DNA of 64,000 bases from positions 1 through 64,000 of the forward strand of contig VGZC01000005.1 of assembly GCA_016872725.1 (NCBI GenBank), written 5' to 3'. A model generated the notes under the pieces. That model saw nothing but the letters and a program-made list of their open reading frames with translations. It made no database searches and had not been told where the DNA came from. The translations under genes were made by a program, and so were the position numbers. This DNA is from Planctomycetota bacterium (GTDB taxonomy: Bacteria; Planctomycetota; Planctomycetia; Pirellulales; Pirellulaceae). Shown piece by piece: positions 45,505-52,929 of this stretch (within the stretch, counting starts at the first letter, position 1; every line of letters starts with the position of its first letter).

Positions 45505-45517
45505 TAGGTCAGTCAGA

Positions 45518-45820
45518 CGATTCTCGTTCACGTATGAGTACGAGTTCGGCGCTGGCTGGCAGCACGTGGTCTTGTTCGAGGGCGTCGTGCAGGCCGATCC
45601 GAAGGCCAAGTACCCTCTGTGCCTCGAACGTGTCAGGGATTACCAGCCCGAAGACGGCGGCGGGGTGTGGGGCTACGCCGACTTCCTCGAAGCCAGCGGC
45701 AACAAGAAACACAAGGGACTCGAGAGCATGAAGGAATGGGTCGGGGGCTGGTTCGATCCGGAGGAATTCGATGCGGCCACGGCGACGAAGGCAACGAAGA
45801 AGGGGCTGCCCGATTGGAGG
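45518..45820 (+). pseudogene. pRiA4b ORF-3-like protein, 3' fragment
   Basis: The translation RFSFTYEYEFGAGWQHVVLFEG, then YPLCLERVRDYQPEDGGG, VWGYADFLEA, MKEWVGGWFDPEEFDA and GLPDWR is the C-terminal core of the plasmid pRiA4b ORF-3 family (related to IS1096 TnpR passenger proteins), usually YxYDFGDxWxHxVxLE...PEDxGG. About 100 codons remain; the N-terminal half is absent and no good start is present. The frame stays open to 45886. An intact gene with the start at 45566 is a poor alternative because it would begin in mid-domain. Confidence 0.75.
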
Positions 45821-45835
45821 AGGATATGGGGCTCG

Positions 45836-46208
45836 CACTCGCGAGGGTGTCGACAAGACCGTTCGCCTGAGGCACGTGAACAATGAAGCGATCGAATTGG
45901 CGCAGCGACGGATCGGCGAGCGCCACGCGGCGGTACTCGGGACCTTCAAATGGACGGTACGGCCTTTCAGACGTCCGCGCCGCGGTCGGCAACGGACCTG
46001 TTCGGTCAACTCCAGGAGCCAGGCCCGCACCGAGTCCGGTTCGACCCGATTCTCCGCGATCGTCGTTTCATGCGAAGCGGGCGGCAAGGCCGTTGCAAAA
46101 AATTGCAAGGCGATCGGCCAAGTTGGTATCGTAAGCGCAGGCCGCCGTCCCCCGGGTTGCACGGTGCACATTCCCTGGGGCCGTCGGATCGAAGCGAGGC
46201 TGCGTACC
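45836..46208. other. Noncoding region holding a dinB relic
   Basis: Apart from the dinB fragment listed separately, nothing recognisable is present. A small AT-rich palindrome TTGCAAAAAATTGCAA sits around 46094-46109. The end provides the upstream region of the STN-like gene. Confidence 0.4.
45941..46076 (-). pseudogene. dinB (DNA polymerase IV) little-finger relic
   Basis: On the minus strand, 45 codons read SHETTIAENRVEPDSVRAWL, then LELTEQV and GRLKGRTVHLKV. DinB-type Y-family polymerases have the same run in the little-finger domain (SxETTF...LRAxLxxLxxxVxxRLR..L.GRTVxLKxR). After LKV the match stops. Fingers, palm and thumb are absent, so this is a fragment. Confidence 0.65.
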
Positions 46209-47051
46209 ATGCGTTCACGAATGGCCTGTCGACCCGTATCCATCCTGGTTCCATTGTTGCTCTGCGCGGCAGTGAGTGGCCTGGCCCAGGATTGGGGCGC
46301 GGGCGCGGTGTTCTGGCGGGAGGCGAGGAGGCCCGGCGAGGAACGGGCTGCCGCGACGATCGAGCAAGCGCTGGACGGAGTGCTGTCCGCGGACATCCAC
46401 GACCTCACCCTCGATTCGCTCGTCGATTTTCTCCGCGACCAGGGGCTGCCGGCGCTGCTCGACAAGCACGCCCTGGCCGATGCCGCGATATCCGGCGATG
46501 AACCGGTGTCCTTCCAATATTCGGGCGTCCAATTGCGGTCGGCCCTGACCATCGCCCTTCGAGAACAGGACCTCACGTGGCTGGTGGCTGACGAAGTGCT
46601 GCTGATCACGACTCCGGAGGTGGCGGAACAAAGACCCATGACCCGCGTCTATTTCGTGGGTTCGGTTCTTCGCAAGCGATCGTCAGTCAATATCGATGGA
46701 GAGCGCCAGCTCGGCGACGGCGACGGCGTCCAATTGGGAAACACGGCCGGCGACGGTGTTCGCCGACCCGACTACGATTTCGCCGAACTGATCGAGGCGA
46801 TCACCTCGACGATTGCCCCCGATACGTGGGAATCGGTGGGCGGCTCGGGCACGATCCGGCCGCTTGTCCTGCGCGGCGATGCGCCCGTGTTGATCGTCTC
46901 GCAGTCGTACGATGTCCAGCAGCGGATCAGCGACCTGATTCGGGTGCTTCACGCGCCGTCGGAGGCAATCGATGGTTCACACGCGCGGAGCCCGATGTGG
47001 CGAGATCCTTCGGAGTTTTCCAGGGGGATGGGGACGGCAAAGTCCACGTGA
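46209..47051 (+). CDS. Exported STN-like domain protein
   Basis: About 280 residues. The ATG at 46209 gives a signal peptide (MACRPVSILVPLLLCAAVSGLAQD). After it come two secretin/TonB short N-terminal-like modules: TLDSLVDFLRDQGLPALLDK and VSFQYSGVQLRSALTIALRE, the latter followed by ADEVLLITTPEVAE. A DYDFAELIEAITSTIAPDTW stretch leads to VLIVSQSYDVQQRISDLIRVL. The type is common in planctomycetes, with unknown role in envelope assembly or regulation. After about residue 255 the frame enters a WYL-regulator relic in another frame, so the native C-terminus is probably lost and the last 20-25 residues are artefactual. Confidence 0.75.
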   Translation: MRSRMACRPVSILVPLLLCAAVSGLAQDWGAGAVFWREARRPGEERAAATIEQALDGVLSADIHDLTLDSLVDFLRDQGLPALLDKHALADAAISGDEPVSFQYSGVQLRSALTIALREQDLTWLVADEVLLITTPEVAEQRPMTRVYFVGSVLRKRSSVNIDGERQLGDGDGVQLGNTAGDGVRRPDYDFAELIEAITSTIAPDTWESVGGSGTIRPLVLRGDAPVLIVSQSYDVQQRISDLIRVLHAPSEAIDGSHARSPMWRDPSEFSRGMGTAKST

Positions 47052-47283
47052 AAGTCCGCTTCTCCCAGGCCGTGGCCCGCCACGTGACCGAGTCCGAATG
47101 GCACGGCAGTCAGCGGCTCACGATGTAGACGGACGGCAGCCGGATCGCCACGTTTGACATGGGCCATACCGAGGAGATCAAACGCTGGATTCAGAGCTTC
47201 GGCAGGCATGCGGTTGTCCTTGCCCCCGGAATACTTCGAACCGAGATCGTCGGTGAACTTAGCGCATTGCAACTGGCCTATGG
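47000..47283 (+). pseudogene. WYL-domain transcriptional regulator, C-terminal relic
   Basis: In a frame different from the STN-like gene the DNA reads ARSFGVFQGDGDGKVHVKVR, then FSQAVARHVTESEWHGSQRL, a TAG at 47126-47128, then DGSRIATFDMGHTEEIKRW and FGRHAVVLAPGILRTEIVGEL. This is the C-terminal part of WYL-domain regulators (FGVFxGxxxxxVxLRFxPxVAxYVxERxWHPSQ...). The N-terminal HTH and most of the WYL core are gone, and the in-frame stop shows decay. Confidence 0.7.
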
Positions 47284-47405
47284 CGAGGGCGGCATGCTCG
47301 CGGGTGGAAAGGTAACGCGCCGGGGTTCCACGGACGCCACGGTTAGGCGAACCGTCCATGAGGGGCGTTCGCGCCGAGCGCCACGAAAGGTCTGAGACTC
47401 GGGTT

Positions 47406-47927
47406 TCATCCGATCGCGGAGGGTGTCGCGCCTCGGGATCGCGCGACGATCCAATCGACGAGCGGCGCGAGATCCGAGCGCGGGAACACGGGCAAGTCGA
47501 GTTCGATCGGATCGTCGGTCACCATGGCGAGCACGTTCGGGATGCGGATGGCGTGGGGCTGCGATTGGCCCGCGGCTCGCCAAACCTCGATCTTTGGAGC
47601 CGCCGTCTCCGTGTCGCCCTCGACGAGCACGATCGGGCACCCCGCGAAGGCGGGGGCCATCGCCGCGTACCAGTCGTCCGGCTGAGAGCCAAGCTCGGTC
47701 GTCGGTACGTAGACGGCGGCGAGTTCGCGCGACAGCACGCCGACAATGGAAGAGCCCGCGAGCCGATGTCGATGCGAGTCCTTTCCCGGCGTGTCGAGCT
47801 CATGCCGATGGTGGGTGTGCTTGATCGTGCCGACGCGCAGACCCCGCTCCCGCAGCGCGCCGATCAGTTCGACGATCAGCGTCGTCTTGCCGTGGTTCTT
47901 TCCGCCGATGACGTGCAGGCGATTCAT
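47406..47927 (-). CDS. mobB: MobB-like molybdopterin guanine dinucleotide adaptor
   Basis: About 173 residues. The P-loop GGKNHGKTTLIVELIGAL (Walker A) is followed by KHTHHRHELDTPGKDSHRHR, the Mg/GTP region of MobB, and FAGCPIVLVEGD (Walker B area). MobB binds GTP and assists MobA in making the Mo-bis-MGD cofactor. Other moco genes are not in the window. The ATG at 47927 directly precedes the P-loop segment MNRLHVIGGK. A terminator hairpin for the neighbouring barrel gene lies just upstream. Confidence 0.85.
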   Translation of the reverse strand: MNRLHVIGGKNHGKTTLIVELIGALRERGLRVGTIKHTHHRHELDTPGKDSHRHRLAGSSIVGVLSRELAAVYVPTTELGSQPDDWYAAMAPAFAGCPIVLVEGDTETAAPKIEVWRAAGQSQPHAIRIPNVLAMVTDDPIELDLPVFPRSDLAPLVDWIVARSRGATPSAIG

Positions 47928-47944
47928 GGAGCCGATCCGATCCT

Positions 47945-47986
47945 GAAAAGAAAGCTCGACCGATCCCCGAAAGGACCGGTCGAGCT
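47945..47986 (-). terminator. Intrinsic terminator of the barrel gene
   Basis: AGCTCGACCG pairs with CGGTCGAGCT (10 bp, 47953-47986) around ATCCCCGAAAGGAC, in which TCC and GGA can add 3 bp. Read on the minus strand it is followed by TTCTTTTC. It lies about 120 bp past the stop of the minus-strand barrel gene. Confidence 0.75.
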
Positions 47987-48109
47987 CGCGTCGGTTCGCG
48001 GCCCGGTGGGGCCGCCGCTTCCTTCGTGGTTCGCTCGGGCCGCCCGCCACCGCTCCGCGCGGAGCGGCCCGTCGATCCGAGTGATCGTGACGATGAACGG
48101 TCTACCAAT

Positions 48110-49687
48110 CTACCAGTTGTACTGGATCCCGCCGTAGAACCCGTGCAGGATCATGCTTCCGTTGGAATCGACCGCGCGGAGGCTGTCGAGGTTGGCGATG
48201 TAGTCGACGGGAATCTGGTTGGTCGACAGGGCCAAACCGGTCAGCGCCACGGCGCGGTAACCCGCGTTCACGCTCCAGCATCGCGACATCCGGTAGTTGC
48301 CGCCCAGGTTCAGCTCGCCGATCATCGCCACATCGTCCTTTTGGCTCGCGACGCAGACATTGCTGCCGTCGAACGGGCCGCCCGGATCGACGATGTACGC
48401 GGCGCCGTTCGATCCGCACATGCGCGAGAAGTGGCGGATATGGTTTCCGAATACGCCGACCTTGGTCGTCGCGTAGAGGCCCATGCACTCCCAGAGATCG
48501 TAATCGAGCCGTCCGCCAAGCTGGAAACCGATGAGGTTGTTGACCACGTTGATGGTGTAGTTGACTTCCTCGGGGTCGCCGTTGAGCCCCATGTCGTCGG
48601 GATCGGTCGAGTACTGGAAGCCCTCGTCGAATCGGAAGTAACGGACACCGGCGAGCCAACTGAGCCGCGGTCCGCAGACGCACGTCGGCTGGAGCGCGCC
48701 GCCCCAGAGGTTCGTTTCGACGTTGTGGAACTGGTAGCTGCGCCGCAGCAGATGCCGTTCGGCGTCGAAATAGGCGTCGCTGACCGGAGGATCGACTCCA
48801 CCCGGATCATACCAGATGTCGTCGAAATGGAGGACCGTGTCGAGGTCTCCCGCGACGTCGGTGGAATAGGCGTTCGCGCATCGCACGTTCGGGAAGAGGC
48901 CCCAGTAGACCGCTTCGATCGCGTTGTTGCCGCAGTTGAAATAGCGGCCGAGCCTCGCTTCGAAGCCGCCCGCCCAATCCATGTCCGCGTCGCGCGACGT
49001 CAGCACGCGATTCTGAATGTCGTTCGTGTCGTAGCTCAACCAGACATCGTTCTCGTCGTCGCGCGTCATCAACAGGCCGCTGACGCCGCCGAACCAATTC
49101 GAGCAAGGTCGACAGGCCGGAACACCACACGCGTTGGCCATCGCGCCATCGGACCACGGCGACGCTCTCCACTGCGGATCCTCGTAGGGAGAGTGCTCGC
49201 CGGCGACCGGCGGCGGAGCATACAGCGGTTGGGCCTGCGCGGCGGGAGGAACCAATTCGGGTTGCAGACGGGTTCCCGTCATCCACGCGGGAGACGCTTG
49301 ACCTTGACCATTGCCGAGAACCGATCGATCGGCCAGAGTCGGTCCGACTCCCTGCAGGTTCGGCGCCGGCGACAACGGGCTCAGCCCCGGGCCATACCCG
49401 CTCGCCGGCGCCACGGCGGCCGGACCGTAAGCGGGCGCGGTCGCGTAGCCGGGTCCCAGAATCGGACCATCGGACGATTGCGGAGCCGCGACGCGGGACG
49501 CGTTGCCGTACGGCATCGGCGCGCTTTGGGGATACGTTCCATAAAGGGCCGGTGCTCCATAGGGAGCCGGCGATCCAAATGCGTACGGCATGGGAACGCC
49601 GTAAGGCGCGTCCTGCGCGCGGCCGTCTCCCGCCAGCGTCCAGCCGGCCAGGGCGATCGCCACTCCTCTCACTATCAAGGACTTCAT
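48110..49687 (-). CDS. BBP7-like outer-membrane beta-barrel protein
   Basis: About 525 residues. AAGGAG precedes the ATG at 49687. Signal peptide MKSLIVRGVAIALAGWTLAG. Residues 25-170 are low-complexity Pro/Tyr/Gly/Ala (APYGVPMPYAFGSPAPYG type), a surface linker. The rest is beta-rich with alternating aromatic strands: NWFGGVSGLLMTRDDENDVW, DWAGGFEARLGRYFNC, YRAVALTGLALSTNQIP, ending FYGGIQYNW, with a terminal aromatic as in outer-membrane proteins. Several cysteines lie near CGVPACRPC. It is of the planctomycete BBP7-like barrel type. No ligand known. Confidence 0.8.
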   Translation of the reverse strand: MKSLIVRGVAIALAGWTLAGDGRAQDAPYGVPMPYAFGSPAPYGAPALYGTYPQSAPMPYGNASRVAAPQSSDGPILGPGYATAPAYGPAAVAPASGYGPGLSPLSPAPNLQGVGPTLADRSVLGNGQGQASPAWMTGTRLQPELVPPAAQAQPLYAPPPVAGEHSPYEDPQWRASPWSDGAMANACGVPACRPCSNWFGGVSGLLMTRDDENDVWLSYDTNDIQNRVLTSRDADMDWAGGFEARLGRYFNCGNNAIEAVYWGLFPNVRCANAYSTDVAGDLDTVLHFDDIWYDPGGVDPPVSDAYFDAERHLLRRSYQFHNVETNLWGGALQPTCVCGPRLSWLAGVRYFRFDEGFQYSTDPDDMGLNGDPEEVNYTINVVNNLIGFQLGGRLDYDLWECMGLYATTKVGVFGNHIRHFSRMCGSNGAAYIVDPGGPFDGSNVCVASQKDDVAMIGELNLGGNYRMSRCWSVNAGYRAVALTGLALSTNQIPVDYIANLDSLRAVDSNGSMILHGFYGGIQYNW

Positions 49688-50129
49688 CCTGCAACTCCTT
49701 CCACCGCGAGCAGCGCCGGGCCGAACGCGCTCCTCCAAGAAGCGCGGTGTGAGGATCGGCTCGACGCGTTCGCCTCGGGCAAGGGCATCCGTACCGTCCG
49801 TCGATTCCGTTCGGGCGTACTACACGCATCGACCAGAGTCCGGAGCGAGGTTGCCCGTTTCGCAATCGCGGGAAGGAAATCGAGGCGAGGCCGCCGGATC
49901 AAGCTGCAACCGCGGCATATCCCCACCGGCGAGCCGGCGGCCCAAGGACCGACCGTCCGTTACAGGCACGATAGACGATCGACCGCGCCCGAAACGCAAG
50001 GTCGCGCGCGTTCGGGCGGCAATATAGCTCCCGTTTCGCGCCGTGCAACCGCCCGCCGGGAAAACGCCCAGCCTCGTGCGGCAAGCGTCCAGTTTGCCGC
50101 GCCACGCGATTCCGGCTCAAGAATGCGGC
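49688..50129. other. Intergenic region between barrel gene and parA
   Basis: No gene is visible in 442 bp. The minus-strand barrel promoter must lie here. A few open frames look noncoding. No clear repeat or hairpin with T-tract was found. Confidence 0.4.
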
Positions 50130-50954
50130 TTAGGCCGCATCGGAGCGCCGGTCGGCCCCTTCCGAGGATTCCATGGCGAGGACCTCGTGGGCGAGCCGGC
50201 GGTAGTCGAGTGCGCCGTTGGAGTCGGGAGCGTATTCAAAAATCGATTCGCCATGGCTCGGTGCTTCCGCCAGCCGGATGTTGCGGCGGATTCGAGTCGT
50301 GAACGCGCGGGCGTTCCTCCACGCCGGGCCCGCGTCGGCGCGCTCGGCGAAAAACTCATCGACGTCCGCGCCCACTTCCGCCGCCAATCGGGTTCCCGAG
50401 TCGTACATGCAGAGAACGACTCCCGTCAAATGCAGGTCGCGGTTCAGCCGCTGCGCGACGACGTCGATGGTTCGAAGGAGTTTGCTCAGTCCGTGCAAGG
50501 CAAGGAAGTGCGGTTGAAGCGGAAGGAACACCTCGCGCACCGTCGTGAGCGCGTTGAGCGTGAGGATGCCGAGCGACGGGGGGCAGTCGAGGATCAGGTA
50601 GTCGAACGATCCGTCATCCTCGGCGAGCTTATCCCGGAGCAACAGCTCGCGACCGACCTCGCCCGCCAACTCCAACTCGGCCGCCGCGAGGTTCAAATGC
50701 GACGGAGCGACCCAGAGATTCTGGCCTACTTGATGCCGGACATGGGCGATCGGCACGCCCCGAGTCAGCACGTCGTAGGTCGACGGTGTCTGCTCGTCGA
50801 GCGCCAATCCCAAGTGCAGCGAGGCGTGGGCTTGGGGATCGAGATCGACCAGGCAGACGCGGCGACCCTCCTGGGCGACGGCCGCCGCGAGATTCACGGC
50901 GGTCGTCGTCTTTCCGACCCCCCCCTTCTGATTGATGATGGCGATCGATCGCAT
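50130..50954 (-). CDS. ParA-family ATPase (orphan)
   Basis: 274 residues. The deviant Walker A is INQKGGVGKTTTAVNLAAA, with DLDPQAHAS following and LILDCPPSLGILTLNAL as the Walker B/A' region. ParA/Soj ATPases position chromosomes, plasmids or protein clusters. No parB or centromere-like repeat is adjacent, so this may act on a cargo other than DNA or with a distant ParB. The ATG at 50954 has AAGGAG upstream. Confidence 0.92.
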   Translation of the reverse strand: MRSIAIINQKGGVGKTTTAVNLAAAVAQEGRRVCLVDLDPQAHASLHLGLALDEQTPSTYDVLTRGVPIAHVRHQVGQNLWVAPSHLNLAAAELELAGEVGRELLLRDKLAEDDGSFDYLILDCPPSLGILTLNALTTVREVFLPLQPHFLALHGLSKLLRTIDVVAQRLNRDLHLTGVVLCMYDSGTRLAAEVGADVDEFFAERADAGPAWRNARAFTTRIRRNIRLAEAPSHGESIFEYAPDSNGALDYRRLAHEVLAMESSEGADRRSDAA

Positions 50955-51286
50955 GAACGGGAACTCCTTCTCGCGTTCGGTTCACTTTCGCCTCGGTGCG
51001 CATCGCCCGGCTTCCGAGCCGTTCTCGACCCGGCCCGCTTGGGCCCTCGGGCGACAAGGGCGGCGGATTATAGGGATTACCCACCCATGAGCCCAGACCA
51101 GTAAGGCGGGAGTTGGCGGAACGACGGCCCACGCGCCCGCACCTTCGGCATCCTCGCACCCCCGGGCACCCCGACGCCCCCGCGTTGGCCGCAAACTGAA
51201 ATTGTCCCGTATCGCACGGCCCGCTACAATCCGCGCGTCGTAGTCCGCCGATAGGGCGACGGACGTGGACTAGGGATGGTCGATCG
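50955..51286. other. Intergenic region, divergent promoters
   Basis: 332 bp between the minus-strand parA start and the plus-strand kdsD start. No gene or strong palindrome is evident. It should hold promoters for both directions. Confidence 0.35.
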
Positions 51287-52366
51287 ATGAGCGTTCCCGG
51301 CGCGGCGAAGGCAGAGGCTGTTCCGTTCGAGCCGATATGGCTGGCGCGCGAGATCCTGCGCGCGGAAGGCGCCGCCCTGCTGAAACTCGCCGATCGAATC
51401 GCGCCCGATTCGCTCGCGCGCGCGGTCGAGCTGATCCAAGCCTGTTCGGGACGGCTCGTCGTTTCGGGAATCGGCAAGGCCGGATTGGTCGCGCGGAAGA
51501 TCTCCGCGACGTTCAGTTCCACCGGCACTCCCAGTCAGTTTCTGCATTCCGCCGAGGCGGCGCACGGGGATCTGGGCTGTTTTCGATCGGGTGACGTCGC
51601 GCTCGTGCTGTCGTACAGCGGCGCCACGGAAGAGATTGTCCGGTTGTTGCCGCCGCTCGCCGAACTGCGGATCCCGTTGATCGCCGTCACGGGCCGACGT
51701 GCAAGCCCGCTCGGACATGCCGCGTCGGTCGTGCTCGACCTCGGCCAACTCGACGAAGCATGCGAGCTGGGATTGGCGCCGAGCACGACAACAACCGCCA
51801 TGGTGGCGCTCGGCGATGCCCTGGCTCTGGTGGTCAGCCGGCTGCGGGCGTTCACCGCGCGGGATTTCGCGCGATTCCATCCCGGCGGAAGCCTCGGACG
51901 CCGTCTCACACGGGTCGAGGAGGTGATGCGTCGGCTCGAGGATTGCCGGCTCGGCCACACGGGACAGTCGGTGCGCGAGGCGATCACGGCGACAAGCCGC
52001 CCGGGCCGGCGGACCGGCGCCATCATGGTCCGCGACCAAGCTGGTCGTTTGGCGGGGATCTTCACCGACAGCGACCTGGCGAAGCTGATCGCTCAAACGC
52101 GGGACGACGTGCTCGACCGACCGATCGAGGACGTGATGACGGGCGACCCGAAGGTCATCCGGTCGGGCGAGTCGCTCGAAGGGGCGATCGAGGTCCTCGA
52201 TCGCCACAAGATCAGCGAACTGCCGGTCGTGGATGCGTGCGGATTCCCCATCGGCTTGATCGATGTGACCGACATCCTCGCCATCGCCGGCGGTCGGAAA
52301 CCACCCGCCGAGCCGGTCCGTTTGGCGGCCGGTTTGCGGGTTTTCGACAGGGACGCGAACCCGTGA
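51287..52366 (+). CDS. kdsD: Arabinose 5-phosphate isomerase (KdsD/KpsF)
   Basis: 359 residues. An N-terminal SIS domain (LVVSGIGKAGLVARKISATF, SYSGATEEI, LGLAPSTTTTAM, FARFHPGGSLGRRL) is followed by a pair of CBS domains (VEEVMRRLEDCRLGHTG; DVMTGDPKVIRSGESLEGA, KISELPVVD). It interconverts ribulose 5-phosphate and arabinose 5-phosphate, the first committed step of Kdo synthesis for lipopolysaccharide. It heads a plus-strand run with kdsC 28 bp downstream. Confidence 0.95.
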   Translation: MSVPGAAKAEAVPFEPIWLAREILRAEGAALLKLADRIAPDSLARAVELIQACSGRLVVSGIGKAGLVARKISATFSSTGTPSQFLHSAEAAHGDLGCFRSGDVALVLSYSGATEEIVRLLPPLAELRIPLIAVTGRRASPLGHAASVVLDLGQLDEACELGLAPSTTTTAMVALGDALALVVSRLRAFTARDFARFHPGGSLGRRLTRVEEVMRRLEDCRLGHTGQSVREAITATSRPGRRTGAIMVRDQAGRLAGIFTDSDLAKLIAQTRDDVLDRPIEDVMTGDPKVIRSGESLEGAIEVLDRHKISELPVVDACGFPIGLIDVTDILAIAGGRKPPAEPVRLAAGLRVFDRDANP

Positions 52367-52394
52367 CGGGATCGCGCGGGAGGTCCGCCGTTCC

Positions 52395-52916
52395 ATGAAG
52401 CTCGACGCCCAATGCCGCGATATCGAACTCATCCTCTCCGATGTCGACGGCGTGCTCACCGACGGAGGCATCGTCTTCGACAATCAGGGGATTGAATCCA
52501 AGAAGTTCCATGTCCGCGACGGATTCGGAATCCAGGTCTGGCGGCGGGCCGGATTCCGTTTCGGCATCCTTACCGCCCGGAATTCGCACATAGTCAAAGT
52601 CCGCGCGAACGAATTGGGGATCGACATCGTAAGGCAGGGGTCGGAGGACAAGACGGCGAAGGCGCTCGAGATCGTGGCGGAATGCGGCTTGACTCCCGAG
52701 CAGACCTGTTACATCGGCGATGATCTTCCCGACCTGGCGATCGTGAAGCGGGTCGGGTTGGGAATCGCGGTCGCGGACGCCGCGAAGGAACTTCGGGACC
52801 AAGCCGATTATGTCACGGTGTTGCCGGGCGGACAGGGCGCGGTTCGCGAGGTGATCGAGATGCTCTTGCGGGCGAAACGGTTGTGGGACGACCTTGTCGG
52901 CAAGCACGCCAACTAG
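52395..52916 (+). CDS. kdsC: Kdo-8-phosphate phosphatase (KdsC)
   Basis: 173 residues. HAD family phosphatase with motif I LSDVDGVLTDGGIV, motif II ILTARNS, and motif III/IV YIGDDLPDLAIV. It dephosphorylates Kdo 8-phosphate. It is normal length for KdsC (about 170-190). Its stop is 13 bp before the next start, so the LptC-like gene is cotranscribed. Confidence 0.95.
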   Translation: MKLDAQCRDIELILSDVDGVLTDGGIVFDNQGIESKKFHVRDGFGIQVWRRAGFRFGILTARNSHIVKVRANELGIDIVRQGSEDKTAKALEIVAECGLTPEQTCYIGDDLPDLAIVKRVGLGIAVADAAKELRDQADYVTVLPGGQGAVREVIEMLLRAKRLWDDLVGKHAN

Positions 52917-52929
52917 CGGGCCGAAATCG

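Noticed and set aside
48026-50302. Long + strand frame overlapping the barrel gene
   Set aside because: Antisense shadow of the BBP7-like gene, which has a signal peptide, ribosome binding site and terminator.
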